Positions 45,665 through 57,938 are shown, counted from the stretch's first letter. The stretch: 64,000 nt of DNA from Siphonodentalium dalli (GCA_032622095.1 CP136062.1:1366001-1430000); one strand, 5' to 3'. Made by a program: numbers and translations. The notes: generated from the sequence alone by a model not told the origin.

Positions 45665-48600
45665 AGTCCAGGAGATCGACCCCAAGAAATAACAAATGTT
45701 GCTCATTTTGACGGACAAGTGCTATCCGGTCTAATTTTGTAGTAAAATATATGTAGATTACGAAAATCCATGATAGCAGTGGTGAATTTGTAGCTTAATT
45801 GGCGAAAAATGTGTTTTTATTGACCTACCCGATGACCGAAAATGAAAGAATTTTCCGGCGACGTCATATTACTACTAGTCCGGGAGCTAATATTGGTATC
45901 CTTGCACCCCCTGGGACTTAACTTCTCCCAACTCATTTTGTTCCTTATTATGTCCTTCAACTTTTAAGCAATGTTAGCAAGAAAAAAAAGTGGCCGTATA
46001 GACTCCAGACAAAATGGCGTCCATCATGGCCGCCGTTTTTCAGACCAGACCCTAAGTCAGTTTTATGCAAATTATAGCGATGAAAATCTTGTAAAATGTA
46101 TACAAATGTATATATTTTCGTGAAGCTAAGACATAATGTAACTTTTTTGGGGCAAAATTGAAACTCACCATCCAAGATGGCCACCAATATGGCCGCCGGA
46201 AGTTGAAAATATGACCTTTTTTTTTACAAATATCTTCTAGATCGATTCATGCTGTTTGAAACTGGTTGAGTAATGCGACTTTATTTTGTATTTTGTGTAA
46301 CTGATCATTGGGGCAATTAAATATGCACTTTTTGGGTTCCTAGCCCCTTCCGTTCCCTCAAAAATTCGAATTTACAGAACGCAGTATAAAATTTCACAAA
46401 ATTGGGATTATAGTCATATTTTAACAAGAAATGAACAGAACTTTGCAATGTAAGTGATGCATATGATTATTCCTATGAATATTCCAACTCACTGGAACCA
46501 AAATTCTTACTTTGGCTCAAAATGGCTGCCAAAATGGTTGCCAAAATATGGAAAATGATAAATATTGCCCCAGCGTGTTCTGCAATCGATTACAAGTTGT
46601 GGATGATGTACAAAATTGGCAGATTTCGACAGAACTATATGCTCTCATTAAGTAGACATGGATAAACTTCTTGTATGTAGCACTGTGTCAGGGAGGAAGC
46701 AGTTATATAGGGTGGATGTAATATAGTGTGTCATTTTGACATAATTACACCATGGTTTAATATATAATTCCATGATAATTACAATCTGAAATGACTGATA
46801 TCAAAGTTTATGGTGACCATTCAACGTTTGATGCCATTTGACGGCACGTGTCACGAAGCTTCGGTAAATTGTATGAAAAATTCCCACAGATTGGGGTTAA
46901 CGATGCGAGGTCACATTTTCGGTCACATTTTGACGGAACTGTATACTCTCATTAAGTAGACATCGCTAAACTTCTTATATGTAGCCCTGTGTCAGGGAGG
47001 GAGCAGTTATATAGTAGGTGTAATATAGTGTGTCATTATGACATATTCCTCGATGGGTTAATATATAATGCGATGCTAATTATGATCTGAAATTATTAAT
47101 ATCCGGGTTTCTGGTGACCATTCAACGTTTGTTACCGTTACCATATGATGTCATATGGTGGTATATTCCTGGAGTTCTGACACGTCATGAAGCTTCGGTA
47201 CATGGCACGAAGCTTCGGTGCATTGGATGAAAAACCGCCACAGGTTTGGGTTTAAGAATGCATTGTCAATATTTGTTTTGCCACAGCACTGGGAGATAAG
47301 TACCCAGGGGCACATGTTTCTTCTGATTTTGATAGTACTGTATACTGTTATTAATAAAGATACACCTTGACTAACTTCATGTTGAATGAACCAGTCACAG
47401 TATAATTTTCTATTATTGAACATTTAACTTGAATGTCACGAATAATCGGTACATTCATGTTTTTGTTTCGACGTCGACTGTATGCATAAATCTGATTTAA
47501 ATATAGTAATATATAAATAATAATTAATGTACCGAAGCTTCGTATCTATAGGTTACAAACACCTAATTATTTTCCATATGCGACAGTGTTAACTAAACGT
47601 CCCACCGGCTATTGGTTAAGCCTATTTGAACTTCAAGTGGTCAATTTTCCCTTAGCACGTCATCGGCTGCACCAGTATGTGACAACAAACGCGCCATTTT
47701 CGGTATTTTTTTCAAACGATAGTCTTGCATTTCCACAACTACCCCATTTACTGCACAAAAATCAGCAGCATAAACATATCCAGACCCCTTCCGTAACTTC
47801 TAGATACCACCAGACTCTTCCTGGACATCTAAACATACACGATCGCCATATTTACGTAGGCTATGATTTTCTGTTCCCGATTAGGGATATTTCCCTCAAT
47901 GATAATCAAACAATCAGCAGCCGGATTGTTTTGTTATGCTGACTCGAGTTTCAAGAAGCGTAACTCTATATAATTAGTTGCCTGTAACATATAATTGTAA
48001 AGAAAATCGAACTTTGATCATGTAAACTGCGCCAATTTTACAAAAAAAGCTTTACTGTGATACGATAGAAATATAGAAGTCATTGGACATCCTATTATCT
48101 CCCAGTGGTCCTTTGACCCACATACCCCGTTTTAAAATTGACCATTTGGGGGGGGGGGGGGTAAGAAATAACACCGATACTCGATTCCTGACAACTCTGG
48201 AAGCACAGTTTAGTAGAAAGATACTAATGTCTCATGTCATGCTTGTTATATACATATACACTGCATAGTGTCGCATGCCCCATGTCCATCCACTCTCTAA
48301 TCGGAATATTATGACCACAAATGTGACCACACCCAAAATTCAGGGTTTTTCATCATAATTTAATTTGTAAAATCCGACTCGCGTGCATAATGCACAGGAT
48401 AGAAAGGCATATGTATACGTTTTGGAAACTAGTTACGTATATCTACCATATGCCTTAAGAAATTTATCTAATTTTGAGCAGTACATGGTTTAATTGGATT
48501 TGAATTAGACCCCCCTCAACTTAGAAAACAAGTAGAAACCTTCTTAAATCCATTTAAAAACATTGTAGAAGCCAAGTTGTAAATTATTTAACAATATTAA

Positions 48601-49010
48601 AATAATTATGGTGAATTTTAACCTTAAAATCATACTAAGATGTAATGGTTGCAATTTGGACGATTTTGTGTAAAAAAGTAAAAACAAATGGTAAAAAAAT
48701 GAAACAAAAACATTTAAATTCTTCATTTTTTTAGCACAATTAGTTATTTAACATTATTAACACAATTACTATTCATCTTAATCACCAAAATCATACTAAA
48801 ATGAAATCTTTACACATTGAAAAAAAAAATGAAAATTTTGGGCTTAAAATGTCAAAAAATGCCCAAAAAATCGAAAAAAAAACAAAGAAGGCTACAAATT
48901 TGTTCTTGCTATCATGATTTTTCTTCATTACCATACCTAAAACATTAAAAATAACATGGTCGCAGCTTGTCCGTCAATATGAACAACACTACCTCCCGAT
49001 CTCCTGGACT
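45665..49010. mobile_element. 3.35-kb non-autonomous TIR transposon (AGTCCAGGAGATCG)
   Basis: The left end is AGTCCAGGAGATCG and the right end CGATCTCCTGGACT, perfect 14-bp TIRs. Similarity continues inward (GACGGACAAG near both ends). The insertion is in a TA tract, so its target duplication cannot be read. No transposase was found. Inside are two tandem units of about 300 bp (46620-46915 and 46922-47230, with CTCTCATTAAGTAGACAT and GACCATTCAACGTTTG) and the MITE at 47550. Long GGCCGCC-type 'AAGATGGCC' strings occur at 46010-46195. Confidence 0.8.
47550..47989. mobile_element. AGGTTACA TIR element, copy 2
   Basis: It starts AGGTTACAAACACC, ends near CCTGTAACAT and matches 26147-26596 for most of its length. 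It is nested inside the 3.35-kb TIR transposon. Apparent coding frames over it are shared by chance with copy 1. Confidence 0.75.
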
Positions 49011-49440
49011 AATATATATGTGTACTTCATAGAATCGAAAACGGTTCGCTCGATTGAGTTCAAACTTCCCATCTAAAAGTAAAAAACCACGGGAATCGTC
49101 GTCGCGGCGTTTTGGAGAAGCTCAGAGCACGCGTTCTCCATTCTCAAAATCACCGCAAAGGCACGGCGGGGGTTAATCAAGTGATTATTTAATGAGCGTT
49201 TGTTTTTTACGCATCGCTATAAAGAGCGTCTGTTTGCCATTCAACGTTATTTGCATCTGCAGATAGATATACGGAACATACACTAAATTTAAAAAACATT
49301 TCTGACCAACCCTGCGAGCACGGATGGCGCGCTTTGTTTTTACAGTATATAGTTTTATACCGAAATCATCCCAGATAATCACGAATATAGCATCAGATTT
49401 CTCCCCAGATATACCGTTATAAAGCTACTGGAATCTGCCA
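49011..49440 (+). mobile_element. Helitron body (continuation of 45626-45664)
   Basis: The blocks ACTTCATAGAATCGAAAACG, CGGTTCGCTCGATTGAG, the paired GAGCGTTTGTTTTTTACGC / AAAGAGCGTCTG boxes and the CGAGCACGGATGGCGCGC block follow in family order. The closest relative is 63579-64000. It ends at GCTACTGGAATCTGCCAA, where another Helitron starts. Confidence 0.75.
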
Positions 49441-50070
49441 ATCTATCTATTATATATTTTGGAAGATCTGTGTGTTTTGTGTGTGTGTGTGTGTGTTCGC
49501 GATGGACTCGAACACGGCTGGACCGATTTCGACCAAACTTGGTACGGACACGTAATTCGACCCGGGAACGAACATGGGCCTATTGATTTTTCACGTGCCG
49601 CGGTCAAATATGTTTTTACGCTGTGTTACGGGACTTTCATTTGAGTTCGGTGCTTACAAATCGATTCGAAACAGCGCGAATAATAAAATGCCAGTCATAA
49701 TAATGACACTGTGAGAATCTTTCGTGTTTCCTCTTTCCAACGATACATAATGCGTATGTATCCATTTTAGTTATCTGCCTCAATTATCAAGAAGAAGTGG
49801 TACTATCTTCCATCAGGATAAAAACAATGCGTAACTTCTATGACGTTAGATCACCGATGGTAATTTATCGTTACGTTGAAACTTAATAATTAATGAGCGT
49901 GTGTATATGAGGCGCGTTTATATACTTGAGTGGAAATCAAATCGGGTTAAAATGGCGGAATTTTACGGACGAAATTTGATGCATAGGGTATTTCGGTATC
50001 CGCTGGGCCGATTTCCCGGTATCCGCTGGGCCGATTTCCAACATTTTTTGGGTGTTGGTGTTTGACCCCA
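49441..50070 (+). mobile_element. Different Helitron family, 5' part
   Basis: TCTATCTATTATATATTTTG opens the element, but the following sequence (GGAAGATCTGTGTG, GGACTCGAACACGGCTGG) differs from the A-C families. The usual paired GAGCG boxes are replaced by one at about 49893. A clear 3' end was not seen before family A sequence resumes near 50072. Confidence 0.55.
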
Positions 50071-50071
50071 C

Positions 50072-50600
50072 CTGTACTTCATAGAATCCAAAACGCGTGT
50101 AAACATTGAGCTCAAACTTCCTATGTAAGTGTCAAATCACATCGACACGATCGTGGTCGCGGTTTAGAGAAGCTCAGAGCACCCGTTCTCCAATCTCAAA
50201 TCACCGCAAAGGCACTGCGGGGGTTAATCAAGTGATTATTTAATGAGCGTTTGTTTTTGACGCATCTCTATAAAGAGCGTCTGTTTCCCATTCAACGTTA
50301 TTCGCATCTGCAGAGTTATACGGGAACGCAAACGTTATCGCTCGAAATTTATTCCCCGCGAGCACGGATGGCGCGCTTTGTTTTTTACAGTATATATACC
50401 GAAATCATCCCAGATAATCACGAATATAGCATCAGATTTCTCCCCAGATATACCGTTATAAAGCTACTGGAATCTGCCAATCTACGGGAAATTCCAGGGA
50501 ATGCCGATTGAGCTCAAACTTGCTACCTACGGGAAGTGTCATATATATGAGTGTGTCCTTTATAGACTCTAACCGGTTGAGCTCAAACTTGCTAAATAAG
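50072..50600 (+). mobile_element. Helitron family A fragment
   Basis: The ACTTCATAGAATCCAAAACG block is followed by the paired GAGCG boxes and the blocks up to TTGAGCTCAAACTTGCTA. It lacks the 5' terminus and ends without the hairpin. Confidence 0.7.
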
Positions 50601-51059
50601 AAAATAGCCCCCAAGCCGTAAATATCAACAACAACGATATTACTAAATACACGTTTTCGGCAATGTGAGAGTTTTCGGGGAGCCGTGATGCCAACAACAA
50701 CGACCCGAAGACAGATTTCCCGACGGGAAGCGTTTGTTTTAAATTCAATGCAATGTTATCGTAGAGAGATTTCACGAAACAAAGAATGCGTTGTCTGTCG
50801 TTCCTAGGAAGGGGGGATTTCTACGGGTAAATTTTTCCGCCAGAAACAAAAAAATTAATTAAAACAATTTACAATTTAATTAAAACAATTTAAAACAAGA
50901 AATTCAATTAATTGAGGAAAAACACCCACTGTCCTGAGTGGTATTGATAAGCTATGGGGGGGGGTCTATCACTTCGCATGCAAAATAACATGAATGACAC
51001 CAACAGCTTGAATGTGAGAATAACCCACCATATATGGTAGATATTCAACCAGGATGTGC
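50601..51059. other. No gene recognised; scattered Helitron-like scraps
   Basis: Short family-like strings (GTCGTTCCTAGGAA, near 50800; also at 44255) occur in otherwise AT-rich sequence. A G tract is at 50946-50955. Confidence 0.45.
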
Positions 51060-51063
51060 TTAA

Positions 51064-51543
51064 AGGTACTCAATACGATAAAACTCCTCTCAATTACTAT
51101 TTCAATGGCTTCGGGGGTCAAAAATATTTGATTCGAGTCGAGGAAGTCACCCATCAAAGCTCAGATTTGTTAGATATCAATTTTAGAAATCTTTTATTTT
51201 TCATTATCGGGAATACTTTCTGACCCAGATCTCAGGCAAAATTGCGTTTTTATTACCACTTGATTATAGAGTTATCCATCCTTGTCTGTTTGAATTGAGT
51301 TTCGGTGTACAAATCTCGAGCAGGTTACCAAATTGACGTCAGTTATTAGTACTCATCTCGAGCAATTAACAAATTTCAAAAATCAATATCTAATAACTCT
51401 GAGCTTTGTTTGATGGGTTCCTCGACTCGAATCAAATATTTGTTACCCCCAAAGCCAAAGAAATAGTAATATAGGACCCTCAGATCGGATTGTTGTTGTT
51501 GGAATCTGTTGAGATGGGGACCCTCTGTTCGGATTGAGTATCT
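51064..51543. mobile_element. TTAA-flanked MITE, AGGTACTCAATCCGA family
   Basis: TTAA lies on both sides (51060-51063 and 51544-51547). It starts AGGTACTCAATACGA and ends TCGGATTGAGTATCT, giving an inverted repeat of about 15 bp. The interior is itself partly palindromic (GATTCGAGTCGAGGAA pairs with a TTCCTCGACTCGAATC-type block). A partial relative follows at 51790-52170. Confidence 0.8.
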
Positions 51544-52590
51544 TTAAGTTTCTCAACTGATGACTGATGTACATATACAATACACACAAATAGTAATAAC
51601 AAGTAACGTTGTGATTTTGAAACTAACCATGCTAGAATATTGACGGTACGGTAGTATTAACTACTATGAACACCATTAATAATAGTACTATTCTTTTATA
51701 ATATATGTGGGCATGATGTATGGAAATATTAAAGGACAAACCAATAGTTACAATACAATTATAACCTTTTTATAATTAAGCGCAAGAAGAGCTAATTGTG
51801 CTTAAAATATATCGATTTTAGAAATCTATTATTTTTCATTATCGGGAATTCTTTCTGGCCCAGAAGAGAGTCACACTTTCGTTATTATTACCACTTGATT
51901 ATAGAGTTATCCATCCTTGTCTGTTTGAATAGAGTTTTGGCGTAAAATCTCGAGCAAGTTACCAAATTGACGGCAGTTATTAGTACCCATCTCGAGCAAT
52001 TAACAAATTTCCAAAATCAATATCTAATAACTCTGAGCTTTGTTTGATGGGTTCCTCGACTCGAATCAAATATTTTTTAACACCAAAGCCAAAGAAATAG
52101 TAATATAGGACCCTCTGATCGGATTGTTGTTGTTGGAATCTGTTGAGATGGGGACCCTCTTTTCGGATTGGGCTGAAGCGTAATTAGAGATTCCTTAAGT
52201 TATTGCGGTTAATCGAAATTGTCTATTAAATGTCAATGTTGATTCCCATAGAGATCATCAATGATGTCTATGCTCAGGGGCGACGTCCCAATCTTCGCTA
52301 TTGGGGTTCCAATTGTTGGCTCATTAAATATGCACATATGCTTAAGATACAGTCGCGCACGAAGCGAGCTCCCGTAAGTCGGGTTTTGGATCCCATGCAG
52401 TTAATTAAAATATCATTGAAATAATCGGTTTCCCCCAATAAACAACCATATATTCAATATACATGTTTTGGAGAAGAATTAGGCAGTCCATATTGGACGC
52501 CATCATGGAATTTATTTTTGTTTGTTTAATTTTCACACATATTTATTAGTTATGTGGATGGAGTTCTCATTAAACCTAACATCCTTAAAT
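51544..52590. other. Partial MITE copy; otherwise nothing recognised
   Basis: 51790-52170 repeats the right two-thirds of the preceding MITE (ATTATCGGGAATTCTTTCTG, GGATTGTTGTTGTTGGAATC) but lacks both proper ends. Beyond it I recognise nothing up to 52590. Confidence 0.55.
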
Positions 52591-52596
52591 TGGTTA

Positions 52597-52725
52597 CAGT
52601 AATGCCCAAAGTAATTGACCACTTAACCATATCATAATTATTGGTAATTTTTCAGGATTTAAAATCCTGAAAAATTACCCATTATTCTGCTGTGGTTAAG
52701 TGGTCAATTACTTTGTACATTACTG
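52597..52725. mobile_element. Mariner-type palindromic MITE, unit 1 (129 bp)
   Basis: TA-flanked (52595-52596 and 52726-52727). It starts CAGTAATGCCCAAAGTAATT, ends with the matching inverse and folds into one long hairpin with TTTAAA at the centre. TA duplications and CAGT ends are typical of the Tc1/mariner group. Confidence 0.85.
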
Positions 52726-52771
52726 TATGAGGATTGAGTTATCATTACACCTCAAATCCTTATATTGGTTA

Positions 52772-52900
52772 CGGTAATGCCCAAAGTAATTGACCACTTA
52801 ACCACAGCAGAATTATGGGTATTTTTTCAGCATTTAAAATCCTGACAAATTACCAATAATTATGTTGCGGTTAAGTGGTCAATTACTTTGGACATTACTG
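52772..52900. mobile_element. Mariner-type palindromic MITE, unit 2 (129 bp)
   Basis: Same structure as unit 1, TA on both sides and the same length, with a first base change to CGG. The roughly 45-base spacer before it (GAGTTATCATTACACCTCAA) is repeated before unit 3. Confidence 0.85.
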
Positions 52901-52946
52901 TATGAGAATTGAGTTATCATTACACCTCAAATCCTTGTATTGGTTA

Positions 52947-53063
52947 CAGTAATGCCCAAAGTAATTGACCACTTAACCACAGCAGAATTATGGGTAATTT
53001 TCAGGATTTAAAATACCCATTATTTTGCTGTGGTTAAGTGATCAATTACTTTGGACATTACTG
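52947..53063. mobile_element. Mariner-type palindromic MITE, unit 3 (117 bp)
   Basis: Same ends and flanking TA, but about 12 bases shorter at the tip of the hairpin. The three units plus spacers form a tandem array of about 175-bp period. Confidence 0.85.
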
Positions 53064-53980
53064 TATGTAGATGGAGTTAAACCTCACATCAGTGTGTTGT
53101 GGATTTGGACCTTGACTTGGGACCTTTTGTTTTTAACGCGACAAATGCGCGTACACCTTATTCCTTATACACAAATTTCTTTATATATGTAACCAGAGTT
53201 TTTCTTGGATAAGATGAGTTTGAAGCCTGCTTACATTTCACAATGTTGTCAGTTTTATATTGTCTGCAGCGGAACTCAACGCGTTGAAGCAAAAGTTACA
53301 AAAGATAAAATGTGTACGTAACGAGACTATAATACAACTGAAAAAATAAATTGAGGGAGGGGTGGGCGATACAGGGAACTAAGGGTTGAACCGATATAAA
53401 TTTGTAGAGCGATAACGACCAATGTTGACATATTATGCATCTGAACTCTAGGCTATAAAATAGGGTGGTGTCAGAATCTTAGTCATCTCTATATAGTGCC
53501 AGAATAGTCATTTATGGACTTCTATAAGATGTTGGGTTGGTTATATGGACTGGGAGAAAAAGTGGTTTGTACCGATGAACTGACATAAATTAGTGGAGTG
53601 ATGTTGCATCGCGACTGTACTATCACGTGATAAAATATTACGTAACGTGACTATACCGATGAAAGAAAGAAATAAATTGGAACGGGATTAGAGGTTGGGT
53701 TGGTTATATGTGGATAATTGGATATGGAATTCATACCGATGAAACGATACAAATTAGTGGAGCGATAAAGACCAATGTTGACACTTAGTCAGGCTACGCG
53801 GTAGAAAATAGGGGTTGATACGATAGACCAAAATAAATTTGTCGGGTGATAATGACCAATGTTGACCTATAAATTAACGCGACTATACTGTCGCATAATT
53901 ATCAGGTGTAACCAGTCAAATATGGACTCTAGTGACCTATATAGAACAGCTCAGAAAACATTCGCAGGGCCCTAAAATTT
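53064..53980. repeat. Degenerate tandem blocks with GACCAATGTTGAC
   Basis: The strings GGAGCGATAA(C/A)GACCAATGTTGAC and ACCGATGAA recur near 53405, 53575, 53750 and 53850 with irregular spacing. No coding frame was recognised. Confidence 0.5.
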
Positions 53981-53984
53981 ATTT

Positions 53985-54330
53985 AACAATGCATTTGCCA
54001 TTAAAATCGATTTATGTCGATAAAACTGTCATTTTTCAAAATTTTAAGCTGAGACTTGGAGTGTGTGTGTGGGATAGCTGCATATTCCTAAAATGACAGA
54101 GTACAGCACGTAATTATGTTTTAGATGGAAGAAATAAAAATTTTTCAATGATAAAATTTAACATAGAATTTACCATTAAAATCTATTTATGTCGATAAAA
54201 CTGTCATTTTTCAAAATTTTAGGCTGAGACTTGGTGTATGTGCGTGGGATACATATATGTTCCTAAAATGACAGAGTCCAGTGCGTAATTATGTTTTAGA
54301 TGGAATAAATTGAATTTGTTTTCGATAATA
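53985..54330 (-). repeat. Inverted copy of the Helitron internal dimer
   Basis: Two units of about 165 bp containing TCGATAAAACTGTCATTTTT and GTAATTATGTTTTAGATGG are the reverse complement of the dimer at 37480-37815. They probably come from a Helitron in opposite orientation whose ends I could not place. Confidence 0.7.
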
Positions 54331-55150
54331 AATTTGCACGTGGACGGGTCATCCAGTGCCGAGTGCGCTCAATTTGTAAACAAAGATTTGTCAATAGTCG
54401 TTTTGGTCAAACTATCCCTTTTTAGACCGGGAAAGCGGATCCGAATAGTAGCTAAGATGTATTTAGATAGAATTATCAAAAGGATTTGACCGATTAGTGT
54501 ACATTTTAAGAGAATAGAGTGGATAAATATTGGTGAGATTTTCACAAAAACACGCCGATTCGGCAATGACTGTACTTGCAGACGAGCGCTCGTTAATTTT
54601 CATGCCAAGAAATGCAGGCGTCAAACTCATCTTTTTGGAAGGTTAATCCGATATACACATATTGAAATAATCCTTCCAGAACACCTTCCAAGATATAGAA
54701 GAATATTTTAATAGATTAGGACGCCAAAACAGTCGTGATGAAAGAATTAAAATGCACATCGCCTCCGCTTCGATTATCACCGCGGAGACCGCTATCGGCA
54801 ATTGGAATTCTAATGACGTCATTTGCGTTGCTTACCAACCTTAACACTTTCCGCTCTCAACGACATTTCAATTGGTTGAAATTAAAAAGTTCTCAAGTTC
54901 TAGCTCAACCTGAATCTAGTTACTCAATTGGTAGAAATACCTTAGCAGTAATTCTTAGTTTTATAAGTTATAACTCTAATTTCATTAATGATACGAGCTC
55001 AACATCATAATATGTCACTGTTTATGGCGGTGTTATCCAAAATTGTGCTTTGATAATGATTATAATTTTATTTTGCGATCAAACGTCAGTGCAGCTCAGC
55101 AGAAACGCATAGGCACTAGTTCAATTCAGCAGAAACGCATGAGTCCTACG
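54331..55150. other. No gene recognised
   Basis: A plus-strand frame at 54735-55010 has no recognised domain. A short direct repeat, CAGCAGAAACGCAT, occurs at about 55098 and 55128. Confidence 0.4.
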
Positions 55151-55159
55151 ATTATAGTA

Positions 55160-55197
55160 CACCCACTGGACGCGCTTCGCGCGTCGGGCAGTGGGTG
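55160..55197. repeat. Strong GC-rich nested hairpin
   Basis: CACCCACT (55160) pairs with AGTGGGTG (ending 55197). Inside, GACGCGC-TTC-GCGCGTC forms a perfect 7-bp stem. This could be the terminus of another rolling-circle or TIR element, but I see no CTRR-T next to it on either strand. Confidence 0.7.
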
Positions 55198-55340
55198 AAT
55201 TAAAAAAAATTAACAATAAAAAAACAATTCAGAAACAAAATATATTAAATTTAAAAAACATTAAATTCATATTCAAAAATGTCATGTTTCTGAAACAAAG
55301 CCATGGGACGAATGCCGCCAGTGGCGGGCTAACCTGCTGG
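55198..55340 (+). mobile_element. Helitron 3' end (CTGG variant)
   Basis: A lysine-coding A-rich stretch leads into the family's ACAAAGCCATGGGACGAATG block, hairpin CCGCCAGTGGCGG and CTGG at 55337-55340. CTGG still fits the CTRR consensus. Confidence 0.7.
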
Positions 55341-55344
55341 TCTA

Positions 55345-56494
55345 TCTATACTATATATTTTGAGACTTCGTATGTGTGTATGTGTGTACTTCATAGAATC
55401 CAAAACGCGTGTACAGTTTGAGATCAAATTTCGTATGTAAGTGTAAAATCCCACCGACACCGCCGTAGATGTGTTTTCGAGAAGCTCTGAGCACCCTTTA
55501 TCCACTCCCAGTCATCGAAATCAGCTCAAACGGCACGGCCGGGGTTAATAACGTCATTATATATATATATGAAGTCAGAGTCTCCAAAGTTATACCGGAA
55601 CAAACACGTGTTTACGTCGCCTTGGGGGTCCACGATGGGAGTCTGACTTCAATGCAATGTTATCGCTCGAAACACGTGTTTACTTCGTGTTGAGGTTCAC
55701 GATGGGAGTCTGACAATTGTTATCGCTCGAAATAGTACATTAGGACGGGAATGGCTGGACAGATTGAGCTCAAACTTCCTATCTAAAGGTAAAATAGTAC
55801 GTACGATGTCGTCCACGCGTTTTCCAGAAGCTCCGAGCACCCGTACTCCACTCCCAGTCATAAAAATCAGCTCAAACGGCACGGCCGGGGTTAATAACGT
55901 CATTATATATATATATACGAAGTCAACGTTATTAGCATCTGCATTGAGTGCATTTCCTAGAACGCAACACGTGTTTTACGTCGTCTTGAGGTTCACGATG
56001 GGAGTCATTTCAATGCAATGTTATCGCTCGAAACACGTGTTTACTTCGTGTTGAGGTTCACGATGGGAGTCTGACATTTCAATGCAATGTTATCGCTCGA
56101 AATATTATGCAGAAAGGCAGATCTCGGAAACGGGTGGAGCTATCGACCTGAAATTTGCTATGTGAATGTATCTTGCACCGGGTACAAATTTTATCGGGTC
56201 GCCGAGTCCATGCGACGCCCGTGCAGCGCATGCGCAGACGAGATCTCGGAAACGGGCAGAGCTATCGACTTGAAATTTGCTATGTGAATGTATCTTGCGC
56301 CGGGTACAAATTTTATCGGGTCGCCGAGTCCGTGCGACGCCAGCTTCGCGCATGCGCAGACCAGATCTCGGAAACGGGTGGAGCTATCGGGTACAAATTT
56401 TTCTTATTGAAACGCGTGGAGCTAAAAATTAAAAATAAATATTAAAAAAATGTCATGTTTCGGACAAGCCGCCGGTGGCGGGCTAACCTGCTAG
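55345..56494 (+). mobile_element. Helitron inserted into another Helitron's 5' end
   Basis: It starts TCTATACTATATATTTTGAG at 55345 and ends with hairpin CCGCCGGTGGCGG, GCTAACCTG and CTAG (56491-56494). It carries direct blocks with AACACGTGTTTACTTCGTG and three CpG-rich units with GCGCATGCGCAGAC. Flanking bases are A on the left and T on the right, the Helitron target rule. Confidence 0.8.
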
Positions 56495-57126
56495 TACTAT
56501 ATATTTTGAGACTTCGTATATATGTGTGTGTGTGTGTGTGTACTTCATAGAATCCAAAACGCGTGTACATATTGAGCTCAAACTTCCTATGTAAGTGTCA
56601 AATCCCACCGACACGACCGTGGTCGCGGTTTAGAGAAGCTCAGAGCACCCGTTCTCCAATATCAAATCACCGCAAAGGCACGGCGTGGGTTAATCAAGTG
56701 ATTATTTAATGAGCGTTTGTTTTTGACGCATCTCTATAAAGAGCGTCTGTTTCCCATTCAACGTTATTCGCATCTGCAGAGTTATACGGGAACGCAAACG
56801 TTATCGCTCGAAATTTATTCCCTGCGAGCACGGATGGCGCGCTTTGTTTTTACAGTATATACCTTTGGTATATACCGAAATCATCCCAGATAATCACGAA
56901 TATAGCATCAGATTTCTCCCCAGATATACCGTTATAAAGCTACTGGAATCTGCCAATCTACAATTAATATGTGTGTATATATGTGGGTACTTCATAGAAT
57001 CGAAAACGCGTGTAGGAACGGGCATCTCCACGGCAATGTCGGCAAATATATATGAGTGTGTCCTTTATAGACTCGAACCGATTGAGCTCAAACTTACTAA
57101 ATATTTACTGAGAAATTCCAGGCAAT

Positions 57127-57927
57127 TGTGCCAAGACAACCCCAGGGACATAACTTTCAACCCGGGAAGAAGACAGGCAATCTCTTAGTCGCGGGAGCCG
57201 CTAGTTTACCACACATACTAGCGCCCTGCTGACCACATCAACATTGCGAAATACTGGACATCAAAACGAATATGCAGTAACCAGGCCGATACATACATAG
57301 TAAGACAGCTGTGAAGTAAACAGAACGTTTACGGGATTAGCGAGACGAGATACTTCACCCACAGCGGTCATTGAAACCTAACGCAGCACGAAGACAGGGA
57401 TAAGATACCTAAAGAACACATAGGACAAATCACCTCGCATGAGTAGCCCGGGAACGCCCCATCCAATGGATCATGAAACGCGGATCCAGGCGGAATAACA
57501 CCATGTTCCTATTTAGAGGCAGACGAGTTCGAGTCCAGAGACCAGTTCTAGCCGACCACCAAGCAGTGACCAAGAACTCTCAGACGCACGAAAGGAGGAT
57601 CGAATCCCTGACGAGCAGCAATGGACGAAAATGCAAGGTAAACATTATGAGCTTGTATTTCTAACAACGTCCTACTGATGCGCCGACGGAAGAAGAAGAG
57701 CAGACGACAGGAAGATAAACTCAACCGGAACTCAACCGAGTAGATGACAGGCAGACACGCCCAATCTATGAAGACAGAAGAAGACCCTAAACCGAGCAGA
57801 CGACAGGAAGATAAACTCAACCAGGAGAAACCCAGATGCCGATGATTGAACATTATTGACTTTGTTGTAAATAAATAATCAAACCGTTCTGATAGCCTTA
57901 AGAGTTATATGTACCCGTATTGGCACA
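57127..57927 (+). repeat. 5' LTR (801 bp)
   Basis: The ends TGTGCC / GGCACA form a perfect 6-bp inverted repeat. An AATAAA polyadenylation signal lies at 57870-57875, about 50 bases before the end. The 63-codon frame at 57473 occurs in both LTRs and has no recognised function. Confidence 0.93.
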
Positions 57928-57938
57928 TATCTCTTAAC

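Noticed and set aside
57473-57664. 63-codon frame present in both LTRs
   Set aside because: It is duplicated only because the LTRs are; no motif, and it spans the expected regulatory region.
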